From Shewanella putrefaciens (GTDB lineage: Bacteria > Pseudomonadota > Gammaproteobacteria > Enterobacterales > Shewanellaceae), in assembly GCF_016406325.1 (NCBI RefSeq), contig NZ_CP066370.1, positions 62,001 to 126,000 on the forward strand: a stretch of 64,000 nucleotides of DNA. The letters are read 5' to 3'. The translations under genes and the position numbers were made by a program. Shown here one piece after another: positions 29,207-37,378 of this stretch; within the stretch, counting starts at the first letter, position 1; every line of letters starts with the position of its first letter. The notes beneath the pieces were generated by a model, which saw only the letters and a list, made by a program, of their open reading frames with translations, was not told the DNA's origin and searched no databases.

Positions 29207-31330
29207 GTGTCTTTCTTTACTCACTTTTTTGGTGTCAGTTGGCAGCAAATGCAGGCCAAGGTGCGTTATCGCATATTAATCCTTACCTTATTGCCTATTT
29301 TACTGACGCTGGTGAGTTTAGTTTTTATCACCATTTACTGGAACATTAGTTACACAGGTAAGCAGCTATTTATGAAGGTAAAAGCTGACTTAGCAGTGGC
29401 TGAAAATACCCTACAACAAGTGCAAGTTCGTCAGGAAAAACAGCTCGAAAAGGTGATGACATCTTGGACTTTTCAAAATGATTTTCGCCCTATATTGAAC
29501 GGAGAAATGAATCATAGGGCCAATATTGATGCTTTTCTGAATGAACAAAAACAACTGCTTAATCTCGATTATCTACGTTTAGTCAGTGTCTCAGAGGCGG
29601 CGACAGATCCCGATTTACGCTTGATTTTACCCAAAATGGGCGGTCTATTGCCTTATTCTGGCCTGATGGTGTTATCGCCGGAGCGTTTAGCACGAATTGA
29701 TCCTGAGCTAGCCGTTACCGCGAGTATTCCCATTGTTGCAACCTTACGGGCCCAAAATCCGGATAAAGGGGTGGAAGGGCGTGGTTTACTCAGTCGTAGT
29801 TTACTGCCAGTACCTGATTTAGCGGGTAAGGTTGCTTGGTATTTGGATGGTGGCATCTTATTTAACCGCGATACACGCATCGTTGATCATATTCGGGATT
29901 TGGTATACGACAAAGGCACGCTCCCAGAGCGTTCAATTGGTACGGTTACCATTTTTCTAGATAACATTCGTATTTCTACTAATGTGCCGTTGCACTTTTT
30001 TCCTCAAGGCAATGAAACGCAAGGTCGAGCTTTAGGTAGTTTAGTGTCTGAGGAGGTACGTGAGAAAGTGCTCAATCGTGGTGAGCTATGGGTGGATCGT
30101 GCCTTTGTGTTCAATGATTGGTTTATTTCTGCCTATGCGCCTTTGGAGGATATTCGAGGCCAGCGAGTGGGCATGATCTACACAGGGTTCTCTGAGTCAC
30201 CCTTTATTCATAATTATCTTTTGAATATCATTGAGCTAGGCACAATTCTGATGTTGGTGCTACTCGTATCAGGTTTACTGGTTTATCGCGGAGCCTATAG
30301 CCTGTTGCTACCGATAGAACGGATCCATCATGTCGTGCAGGCGGTGCAGTCTGGGCGCAATATTCGTATCGGCGCCTTAGGTTTGGACAGAGAAAACGAA
30401 TTATCGAATTTGGCCGAGCAGTTTGATCGTATGCTCGACTTATTGCAACGTCGTAATGCACAGATCCAATCTGCTGCTGAGCAGCTTGAGATGAAGGTCG
30501 AAGAACGTACCCGTAGTCTTCAGGACAAAACCTTAGAGTTAGAACGTAACGTCGCACTGCTAAATGAAACCCGCCAGCAGCTTGTGACTAACGAAAAACT
30601 CACCGCACTCGGTGAGTTAACCGCAGGCATAGCCCATGAAATTAATAATCCCACCGCGGTTATTCTCGGTAATATGGAGCTAATGCGCTACGAGCTTGGG
30701 GATAATGCGGACCTCGTTAAAGAAGAAATTGATTTAGTCATCCAGCAAGTGATGCGTATCAGCACCATTATTCGCAGCTTATTACAGTACAGCCGTCCCG
30801 GTGAATTTAATGCGCCACTAGAAATGCAGTCTATTACTCCCATTATTGAAGAGACTATGGTGCTGGTTCGTCATTCGATTAAAAAACAAGAAGTTATCTT
30901 GATCACTGAGTTGAGTGCGACTTGCCTTGTGCAAGTCAATCGACCGCAGCTATTGCAGGTCTTGATTAATTTGGTGGTAAACGCAGCGCATGCAATGGAC
31001 GGTAAAGGTCGTATTTGGGTAAGGACTTACGACTGGTTGCAACAAGATGTGCCCATAGGCGTTAAAATTGAGGTTGAAGATGAAGGCTCTGGAATTGCGC
31101 CTGAGTTATTGGGTCGAATTTTTGACCCATTTTATACCACCCGTAAGGATGGTACTGGGTTAGGGCTTTCTTTAAGTTATGGAATTATAAAACGAATTGG
31201 TGGGACAATAGAGGTCAGTTCAACCTTAGGTAAAGGTACTGTATTCACGATTGGTTTATACCATGAGGCGAAAGAAGAGCAGGAGAATAATCCCTATGAC
31301 GGATTACATTTCTCTGGATCTGAAATTTAA
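29207..31330 (+). CDS. Sensor histidine kinase partner of the sigma-54 activator
   Basis: 707 residues, GTG start eight bases after AGGAG. Transmembrane helix at about 22-45, a large periplasmic sensor domain (about 45-340), second helix at about 342-362, HAMP, a coiled coil (about 425-465), then HisKA with H477 in LTAGIAHEINNPTAV, and an HATPase with the N box (LVVNAAHAM), DEGSGIAPELLGRIFDPFYTT and GTGLGLSLSYG. It phosphorylates the preceding regulator. The ligand of the periplasmic domain is unknown; by context it may be an oxyanion or a related signal. Confidence 0.93.
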   Translation: MSFFTHFFGVSWQQMQAKVRYRILILTLLPILLTLVSLVFITIYWNISYTGKQLFMKVKADLAVAENTLQQVQVRQEKQLEKVMTSWTFQNDFRPILNGEMNHRANIDAFLNEQKQLLNLDYLRLVSVSEAATDPDLRLILPKMGGLLPYSGLMVLSPERLARIDPELAVTASIPIVATLRAQNPDKGVEGRGLLSRSLLPVPDLAGKVAWYLDGGILFNRDTRIVDHIRDLVYDKGTLPERSIGTVTIFLDNIRISTNVPLHFFPQGNETQGRALGSLVSEEVREKVLNRGELWVDRAFVFNDWFISAYAPLEDIRGQRVGMIYTGFSESPFIHNYLLNIIELGTILMLVLLVSGLLVYRGAYSLLLPIERIHHVVQAVQSGRNIRIGALGLDRENELSNLAEQFDRMLDLLQRRNAQIQSAAEQLEMKVEERTRSLQDKTLELERNVALLNETRQQLVTNEKLTALGELTAGIAHEINNPTAVILGNMELMRYELGDNADLVKEEIDLVIQQVMRISTIIRSLLQYSRPGEFNAPLEMQSITPIIEETMVLVRHSIKKQEVILITELSATCLVQVNRPQLLQVLINLVVNAAHAMDGKGRIWVRTYDWLQQDVPIGVKIEVEDEGSGIAPELLGRIFDPFYTTRKDGTGLGLSLSYGIIKRIGGTIEVSSTLGKGTVFTIGLYHEAKEEQENNPYDGLHFSGSEI

Positions 31331-31332
31331 GC

Positions 31333-31359
31333 AAAAAAAAGCCGGATGATGAGTCCGGC
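31333..31359 (-). terminator. Rho-independent terminator of the RyhB RNA
   Basis: On the minus strand GCCGGA / TCCGGC (31341-31346 and 31354-31359) pair with a 7-base loop and are followed by eight U (31333-31340). It ends the RNA described next and lies just after the histidine kinase stop. Confidence 0.9.
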
Positions 31360-31461
31360 CACAAAAGAGTGTGTGTGAGCAATGTCGTGCTTGCAAACTC
31401 AGGAGCACTTTAACAACTTCAGATTACCAGTCATCGGTGTTAAAGATGAGTTTTGGAACGC
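31333..31461 (-). ncRNA. ryhB: RyhB-type Fur-regulated small RNA
   Basis: The minus strand at 31390-31374 reads GCACGACATTGCTCACA, the diagnostic conserved core of enterobacterial RyhB that pairs with mRNAs of iron-using proteins. Upstream lie a promoter with a Fur box, and downstream the U-tailed terminator, so the transcript is about 129 nt, close to the length I recall for Shewanella RyhB. Under low iron it would, with Hfq, reduce translation of targets. The small plus-strand ORF over it is considered spurious. A Shewanella oneidensis RyhB between homologous genes has been reported, as I recall. Confidence 0.92.
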
Positions 31462-31467
31462 ACGTTA

Positions 31468-31496
31468 ACGATAATCATTCTCAATTGTGTTTGCAA
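31468..31496 (-). promoter_or_regulatory. ryhB promoter with overlapping Fur box
   Basis: -35 TTGCAA (31491-31496), 17-base spacer, -10 TATCGT (31468-31473); the expected start is at about 31461. A Fur box TGAGAATGATTATCG (31469-31483, 12 of 14 matches to TGATAAT-N-ATTATCA) covers the spacer and -10 region, so Fur-Fe would block transcription. Confidence 0.85.
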
Positions 31497-31558
31497 GTTA
31501 TTTATCCAAAAAAAAGCAGATCTTTACAAAATAGACATTGCCTTTACGCCTCGTCGAT

Positions 31559-32017
31559 TTAGATCGTCTTACTGAGGTGTAATTTATGATCGACAAGACT
31601 TTTAGGATCAGCTTTGAGTTCTGTAATCATATATCGATTATTTATCAATAAATTAAGCATTCCAGGGAAACGGTTCATCGTCTTAACTTGAATGTGGTTA
31701 TAGCCTTGACGACGTGCCCATGTTTCTTGGTATTCAAGGAGGCTTTGAGCTAGCCCTAGGCGGCGAAAGTCTAAGGCTACACCTCCTAACCAGCTGTAAA
31801 ATATCGTTTCTTCTTGCTCATAACCCAGTTTGAAACCTGCAAGTTCTCCTTCAACAAAAGCCAATAAAATTAAACTGGTTTTGTCATCTAGTCGTTCAGC
31901 CAAGACTTCATGTGTAAGAGGGCGATTGAGTTCAGGAATTTGCTGACTGAGTTCAATTAGTTGTATGGCTAGCTCAGACGTGAGTTTTGTCTCAGCTTTA
32001 ATTTCAATAGAATACAT
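31559..32017 (-). CDS. GNAT-family N-acetyltransferase
   Basis: 152 residues. The acetyl-CoA binding stretch (VALDFRRLGLAQSLLEYQETWARRQGY, residues about 80-106) has the Q/R-x-x-G-x-G/A-like loop of GNATs in degenerate form. Substrate is unknown. Separate from yhhQ by 99 bases, which hold a hairpin, and just upstream of ryhB on the same strand; the genes are not obviously linked in function. Confidence 0.8.
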   Translation of the reverse strand: MYSIEIKAETKLTSELAIQLIELSQQIPELNRPLTHEVLAERLDDKTSLILLAFVEGELAGFKLGYEQEETIFYSWLGGVALDFRRLGLAQSLLEYQETWARRQGYNHIQVKTMNRFPGMLNLLINNRYMITELKADPKSLVDHKLHLSKTI

Positions 32018-32035
32018 AATGATCTCTCATGAAAA

Positions 32036-32071
32036 TCAGCCTTATTCAAGTGTAAACCTGAGTAAGGCTGA
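32036..32071 (-). terminator. Hairpin between yhhQ and the GNAT gene
   Basis: TCAGCCTTA (32036-32044) and TAAGGCTGA (32063-32071) form a perfect 9-bp stem. On the minus strand TTTTCATG follows. It probably ends the yhhQ transcript. Confidence 0.6.
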
Positions 32072-32116
32072 GCTATTAACTGGTCAAATTGTAACAGGTC
32101 TGGCCAGTTGAGTTAA

Positions 32117-32776
32117 TCAGGAAAGTGATTTTTGCGGACTGGTTTGCAAAATCCTATCTTGTAAGACTTTGAGTAACACACCATAGGCGGGTAAAAATAG
32201 TCCTAAGCTGACGAGTAGCTTAAAGCTGTAATCGACAGTGGCAATTTCAGGCCAGTGAGATGCCATAAAGCTATCGGATGAAGCGTAAAAAGCCACGCTA
32301 AAGAAGACTAAAGTATCGACGAAATTACCCACTAGAGTGGATGCTGCTGGCGCAACCCACCAAGAACGACTTTTTCGTATGCGAGCAAATACTGTGATAT
32401 CCATCAGTTGGCCAATCAAATAGGCAGCAAAGCTCGCAAACGCGATACGGAAAACAAATGTGTTCCATTGTGCAAGTGAATCAGCGCCTTGAAAACTACC
32501 TTGATGAAATAGCACCCCCATTACATAGGAAATCATCAACGCAGGGATCATCGCCTTGAGGATGATATTTCGGGCGGCCTGTTGGCCAAAAATGCGTACT
32601 GTGAGATCGGTCGCTAAATACACAAATGGAAAGCTAAATGCACCCCAAGTGGTATGGTAGCCAAACAGCTGAAATGGTAATTGTACTAAGTAATTGCTGA
32701 CGCAAATAATCAGTATATGGAATCCTACTAATAGGAGTAAGGCGCGGCGGAGCTGCGCTGTAGTTAACATTAACAT
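32117..32776 (-). CDS. yhhQ: Queuosine precursor transporter
   Basis: 219 residues, about six transmembrane helices, VUT-1/DUF165 family. Conserved blocks include LIICVSNYLVQLPFQLFG, FPFVYLATDLTVRIFG and NFVDTLVFFSVAFYAS. It imports preQ0/preQ1 for tRNA queuosine modification. The start ATG 32776 is supported by AAAAGG a few bases upstream, which is itself inside the riboswitch described next. Confidence 0.93.
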   Translation of the reverse strand: MLMLTTAQLRRALLLLVGFHILIICVSNYLVQLPFQLFGYHTTWGAFSFPFVYLATDLTVRIFGQQAARNIILKAMIPALMISYVMGVLFHQGSFQGADSLAQWNTFVFRIAFASFAAYLIGQLMDITVFARIRKSRSWWVAPAASTLVGNFVDTLVFFSVAFYASSDSFMASHWPEIATVDYSFKLLVSLGLFLPAYGVLLKVLQDRILQTSPQKSLS

Positions 32777-32782
32777 TTGTGG

Positions 32783-32819
32783 CCTTTTTAGTTGTGTAGG
32801 GCGGGGTGAGGGAACCCGC
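32783..32819 (-). ncRNA. preQ1-I riboswitch
   Basis: On the minus strand: P1 GCGGG (32819-32815) pairs with CCCGC (32805-32801), enclosing UUCCCUCAC; the tail CUACACAACUAAAAAGG follows. The loop CCU can pair with AGG of the ribosome site to form the H-type pseudoknot, so ligand binding would hide the Shine-Dalgarno and shut off yhhQ translation when preQ1 is plentiful. The A-rich CUAAAA tail is typical of class I aptamers, and the site is at the correct distance from the ATG. Confidence 0.8.
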
Positions 32820-33016
32820 TAATGTTCAATTGTTATTTTTACGCTGACCGATTACAGCTTACTGAAATCGGGGCCGCTATTATAGTGGCCGCTTTTTAAG
32901 ATGCAAGCTCACTTATTATCTTTCACCAATTTAGAAGATGAAACGATGACTCGGGACGTTTTGAGCTATCTATGCGAAACTATCCTACACTTTTAAGACG
33001 CCAAAGGAGGAAAGCG

Positions 33017-33751
33017 ATGAAACGATTTCTTGCCATATTTTACTTATGCTTGGCTGCGTTATCATCTGCCGCGGCTGCGAATCCTGTGGTGGTCAATGTG
33101 GTGACCTCTACTTGGGAAGGTTATGCTAATCCTGATGGGACAGGTTATTACTTTGATATACTTCAGCGGGTTTTCCCTGCATCACAATGGCAACTTAATG
33201 TGCAGTTTATACCTTTTGCTCGAACACTCTATCTTATCGAGCACCAGCGTGCCGATATGGCTCTCAGTGTTTATCCGGGCGATATTAAACATAGTTTGCT
33301 GAGCGACAATCCAGTGGAAATCGACTCTATCGATGCGGCCGTTACGCCTGAGATAGCGGCAAGCTGGGTTGGGATTGAAAGTTTATCCCATAAAAAAGTG
33401 CAAGCTATGCTGGCCTATCGCTATAACATGCTGACGTCAGTACCTATGTACTACGAAGAAAGCAGTAATATGCTCACTATGCTTAACAGTTTAAATGCGG
33501 GTCGTATTGATGCGGTTTTAGACTACCAAAAAGATATTCTTGCTTTAGTGCCAAGACTTAAGTCACCCAAGAACTTTAATATTATTCAAGGGGTTATTAA
33601 GGCTGAAGCCTATTTTGCTTTTGCTGATACAGACAAAGGCATGATGCTTAAACAGCATTTTGATCGTGAGCATAAGCGCTTAATTGATTCGGGGGAACAA
33701 GAGAGGCTCCACCTTGAAACCATCGAAAAATTAAAGGCGAACAACAATTAA
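33017..33751 (+). CDS. Periplasmic amino-acid-type substrate-binding protein (SBP_bac_3)
   Basis: 244 residues from ATG 33017, chosen because AAAGGAGG precedes it by six bases; an upstream in-frame ATG lacks a site. Signal peptide at residues 1-about 20 (FLAIFYLCLAALSSAAAA). The fold is two-lobed extracellular solute-binding family 3: DGTGYYFDILQRVF and LNAGRIDAVLDYQ are the lobe-joining segments. No permease or ATPase partner lies nearby, as with the many orphan binding-protein-like sensors in this genus. Substrate unknown. Confidence 0.82.
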   Translation: MKRFLAIFYLCLAALSSAAAANPVVVNVVTSTWEGYANPDGTGYYFDILQRVFPASQWQLNVQFIPFARTLYLIEHQRADMALSVYPGDIKHSLLSDNPVEIDSIDAAVTPEIAASWVGIESLSHKKVQAMLAYRYNMLTSVPMYYEESSNMLTMLNSLNAGRIDAVLDYQKDILALVPRLKSPKNFNIIQGVIKAEAYFAFADTDKGMMLKQHFDREHKRLIDSGEQERLHLETIEKLKANNN

Positions 33752-33784
33752 AACCTTCATATCTAAAGGATTTAATATTGGGCG

Positions 33785-35155
33785 CTATAATTCGATAAGA
33801 ATGGACATAATGGTGGCGAGTTTATTCTCAAGTTCCTGCCATTCGGCCTCAGGATCTGAGCCTGCGATAATTCCCGCACCAGCAAATAGATTAATCCTAC
33901 CTGGTTCAATCAGGGTACAACGAATGGCGACCGAAAATTCACTCTCGTACTTATTGAAATAGCCACAGGCGCCAGCATACCAACCGCGCATATAGCCTTC
34001 ACGCTGCCGAATAAAGTTCATGGCTGAATGCCGAGGTAATCCTCCGACTGCAGGTGTGGGATGCAATGCTTGCAACAGTTGAAAATCGTTCACTCCAGCT
34101 TTGAGTTCAGCGCGAATAGCTCTATGTAAATGTTGGATATGATTAAGTTTAAAAATTGTAGCCAGTTCATCGGCACCCACATAATGGCTCAACGGCGTGA
34201 GCATATTAACTATATGGCTGCGGACAAGTTGGTTTTCAACACTATTTTTATTGTCTTCGAGCAGGGCATTTGCCAGCGCTATATCTTCTTCTTGGTTTAA
34301 ACCACGTACTGTTGTTCCTGCTAGCGCTTCGGTGAACAACTCCTGTTGGCGCCGGCGAAATAAACGCTCTGGCGAACAGGAAATAAAGGTGCGTTCAGGG
34401 CTAAATTGAAATCCAAATTGAAAACTGTTGGGGTTACGACCTTGCCAGCAGGCAAGCACCATCCAAGGATCAACGGGTTCATTGACTTCCAGTTGAGTGA
34501 GTCGTGATAGCACTACCTTTGGCGTATCTGCATTAAATTTAGGGTCAACGACTTGTTCGACTAATGTTTTCCAGCGCTGAAAATCGGGTCTGTCGCTACG
34601 TCCTAACAACGCTAACTTTGTCGGTGGGGCAAGTGGCTTGGCTGGCATGACGGCTTCGATAGCGGCAATAGCATTGTCGATTTCAGTATGGGGAGCATTA
34701 TCGGCAAAGTTCAGATTCACTCTCAAACTGAAATGTGTACCACTACGCCTAAATTCGATACGAGGTAATACAAAACGGCTATTACCAAACTCTGGCCAAG
34801 ATTCAATGGTGCGATCAAAGGCGACACCACCATAGTAACGAATATCTTGATTTGTCGATAATGCCCGTTGTTGTTGGTATACCATGGCGAGTTGTTGATC
34901 GTCGACACCTGTTTCAAATCTAAAATCTTTGCAGGCACCGATTGCTGCGACCTCTTCAATTCTATCGCGTCCATGCCAGTAGATACGTGGGTACTGAGTC
35001 TGGGAGGCAAGCCATGAAATTAAAGGCATAGAGACAGTTGTTATGGACAACTGCACTATCGGTTCTGTCGGCGAAACTTGCTTCAGTTGAATGAGTTTGT
35101 CGATAAGAGACTTGAGGTCTTTAGACAGCGCATGAACGGGCAAATAGAACTCCAA
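33785..35155 (-). CDS. menF: Isochorismate synthase
   Basis: Converts chorismate to isochorismate for menaquinone (or siderophore) synthesis. 456 residues in the chorismate-binding fold: blocks FISCSPERLFRR, EALAGTTVRG, LHPTPAVGGLPRHSAMNFI and FAGAGIIAGSDPEAEWQELENKL are characteristic. The frame begins with TTG (35155, LEFYLPVHA), and no ATG gives the full N-terminus, so the start is uncertain. Without entB/entC neighbours, the menaquinone role is the default, in line with anaerobic respiration in this genus. Confidence 0.92.
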   Translation of the reverse strand: MEFYLPVHALSKDLKSLIDKLIQLKQVSPTEPIVQLSITTVSMPLISWLASQTQYPRIYWHGRDRIEEVAAIGACKDFRFETGVDDQQLAMVYQQQRALSTNQDIRYYGGVAFDRTIESWPEFGNSRFVLPRIEFRRSGTHFSLRVNLNFADNAPHTEIDNAIAAIEAVMPAKPLAPPTKLALLGRSDRPDFQRWKTLVEQVVDPKFNADTPKVVLSRLTQLEVNEPVDPWMVLACWQGRNPNSFQFGFQFSPERTFISCSPERLFRRRQQELFTEALAGTTVRGLNQEEDIALANALLEDNKNSVENQLVRSHIVNMLTPLSHYVGADELATIFKLNHIQHLHRAIRAELKAGVNDFQLLQALHPTPAVGGLPRHSAMNFIRQREGYMRGWYAGACGYFNKYESEFSVAIRCTLIEPGRINLFAGAGIIAGSDPEAEWQELENKLATIMSILIEL

Positions 35156-35767
35156 GGGTCATCAATTGTAAAGGTGAAGGCTAAATAACGCTGTTAGCAA
35201 CGGTGAATTTGACTCAAGTTAATGCGTTTTTTCAAGTACTTTACATCTTGATAATTCGAGTATGTAAATAAGAATCTTTCGCTAAAATTAAAGGCCGTTG
35301 CCGCAGGTGTCAAGATATAAGCCCTAAGCATGTGACTTTTGCCATAGTCTCATTTTATGACGATAAAAAATGTGATTGAAATGGGTCTTTTTGTCGTGAA
35401 AGCTAACTTATCTAGACATTTTGTCTTTTGTCACCGTAATCACCTTCCCCTTTTGTTTGAATTAGTCGATCAGAGTTGGCTTTTGATGATTTTTCAGTTG
35501 AGGCTGGACAATCTCTGCCCACAATAGAGGGTACATCTTCATTTTTTACCTATGACAACAATAATATGATGATCATGAATATCTTCTTTCGGGTGTTGTT
35601 TTTTGAGCGGGTAAAAATGTTCACAATGTTGTAGTGGGTTAACTGACAGAGGTTCAAGCCTAGGCACTGCTTAACCGCGGATGGTAACGATATTTGCATC
35701 TATCAGGTCATCAGGTGGTAGTGAGAAGAGTTTAAATATCCTATTGATATCAATTGGCAGGTTTAAA
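35156..35767. other. Long intergenic region, menF / ECF ATPase
   Basis: About 610 bases with divergent promoters presumed. A 56-codon frame (ATG 35357-35527) is A+T-rich, lacks a ribosome site and does not resemble any known family, so I do not call it. No S- or T-component coding frame of an ECF transporter was found here. Confidence 0.5.
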
Positions 35768-37114
35768 ATGAAACTTCTAGAAACCCAAGATGTTAGCTTT
35801 AACTATGGTTGTCAGTTAACTACCATATTTCAGGAGGTTAACCTCAGCATTCGCACTGGCCAATGCCATTGTGTGAGTGGACCTACGGGGTCGGGTAAAT
35901 CGAGCCTACTAAACCTCCTTGCGGGCGTATTGACTCGTCCGCATGAGGGGGATATTTGGCGGCACCCTGAGCTAGTCACAGGTTTGGTTATGCAGGATCC
36001 ACAACTCCAGCTACTTCGGCAAACAGTCGGTGCAGAAGTCGCCTTTGCATTGGGGAATCTTGGTATTCCTGCCGAGAGTATGCTGCCAAAAGTGCAGTTA
36101 GCATTGAGGCGAGTCGGGTTATTTCTGAGCTTTGATACCCAAGTGAGTACGCTTTCCCTTGGGCAAAAATATCGGCTGATGATCGCTTCCCAACTGGTAT
36201 GTGAACCACATTTGCTGTTACTCGATGAGCCTTGGGCACAGCTTGATGATCATGGTGTAAGCGAACTTTTGGGGGTGATGCGGAATTTACTGCAAGAGGG
36301 TATGGCGTTGGTATTGGTTGAACATAACGCCCATGCTTTTGCCGATATTATCCAGCATTACTGGCAGTTAGAGCGGGGCAAACTCTCCGAAGGGATTTAT
36401 CCTGCCACTGATTCAGCGCAAGTTGAGGTATTTAAGTGGCAAAACTACTGTAAACGAGAACACTTAGGTAAAGTACTCGTGAAGGCTGATGCGTTTGATT
36501 TTGGTTACGATAATAACCCTGTTTTATTTAGTTGCCCGCAGGGATTTCAACTACAGTCAGGGGAGATTGTGACATTAGTTGGCGATAACGCTTCAGGTAA
36601 AACGAGTCTACTAAAAATCCTCGCCGGGGTGCTTAATATAAGACAAAGACTACCTATCAAAGTGTTAGGAAGAAGGCCAAAACTCGGCGTGTATGGGGCA
36701 GAACTTGGCTTATTAATGCAAAGACCAAGTCGACAACTGTTTGAAACCAGCGTGCTAGCCGAGATGCAATTTCGTTTAAAGCGATTTAAGCTTCCGAAGG
36801 AACGCGCAATCCAAATATTAGATGAGCTAGCGTTATCCTCTTTAGCAGAATTATCCCCCCACAAACTGTCCTACGGCCAACAACACTTGATCGCCTTAGC
36901 ATCCATTGTTTGTTTACGTCCTCGGGTGTTGTTATTGGATGACCCTTTAGCGGGTATGGATAAAGATTACTACGGTAAAGTTTGGCACCTGCTGACAGGC
37001 CTAAGCTCTCAAGGTAGTGCCATTTTACTCAGTAGCCATAGAAACATTAAATATGATGCAGTTTCACGACAATGGTGTTTGCGTAATAGGCAATTGGTGT
37101 CGGAATCAATGTAG
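35768..37114 (+). CDS. Double ATPase-domain ECF-type ABC protein
   Basis: 448 residues from ATG 35768 (MKLLETQDVSF); an upstream GTG/ATG frame opens 29 codons earlier but is poor. Two ABC domains: first with Walker A GPTGSGKSS, signature LSLGQK and LLLLDEPWAQLD; second with GDNASGKTS, LSYGQQ and VLLLDDPLAGMD. In the second the Walker B glutamate is replaced by aspartate (DD), so only one site may hydrolyse ATP. It resembles a fused EcfA1-EcfA2 pair of energy-coupling-factor importers; no T or S partner is nearby. Confidence 0.87.
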   Translation: MKLLETQDVSFNYGCQLTTIFQEVNLSIRTGQCHCVSGPTGSGKSSLLNLLAGVLTRPHEGDIWRHPELVTGLVMQDPQLQLLRQTVGAEVAFALGNLGIPAESMLPKVQLALRRVGLFLSFDTQVSTLSLGQKYRLMIASQLVCEPHLLLLDEPWAQLDDHGVSELLGVMRNLLQEGMALVLVEHNAHAFADIIQHYWQLERGKLSEGIYPATDSAQVEVFKWQNYCKREHLGKVLVKADAFDFGYDNNPVLFSCPQGFQLQSGEIVTLVGDNASGKTSLLKILAGVLNIRQRLPIKVLGRRPKLGVYGAELGLLMQRPSRQLFETSVLAEMQFRLKRFKLPKERAIQILDELALSSLAELSPHKLSYGQQHLIALASIVCLRPRVLLLDDPLAGMDKDYYGKVWHLLTGLSSQGSAILLSSHRNIKYDAVSRQWCLRNRQLVSESM

Positions 37115-37181
37115 ATGGGTAATGAATAGTTTCGAATGTTTGACACTTCAGCAGGACGATAAGCTTTAAAGTGTTAACCAA

Positions 37182-37196
37182 TGATAACCATTATGT
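37182..37196. promoter_or_regulatory. Fur-box-like palindrome upstream of the HD-GYP gene
   Basis: TGATAACCATTATGT matches 11 of 14 informative positions of TGATAAT-N-ATTATCA. It lies about 185 bases before the HD-GYP start and 67 bases after the ECF ATPase stop. No clear promoter surrounds it, so the function is uncertain. Confidence 0.3.
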
Positions 37197-37378
37197 TATT
37201 TCCCTCCCGTTATTCTTTAGTCTACTCGTATATAAAGTACATGGTGATTTTCTAATGCACAGCTTAGAATGAGTTCTAGGCTTGTTCTATACTACCAAAG
37301 GAAGTAAACCAAGCCTGTCCGTATCGAGTGGGCATTGCTGTACTTTAATTAAGTTAAGTCATTCTCGGGGTTGCAGAT

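Noticed and set aside
31371..31562. Plus-strand 63-residue frame (MCEQCRACKL...)
   Set aside because: It lies entirely opposite the ryhB RNA and its promoter; the cysteine-rich look comes from the antisense of the RyhB core. No ribosome site or family match.
35357..35527. 56-codon frame in the menF/ECF intergenic region
   Set aside because: A+T-rich, no ribosome site and no resemblance to a known protein; treated as chance.
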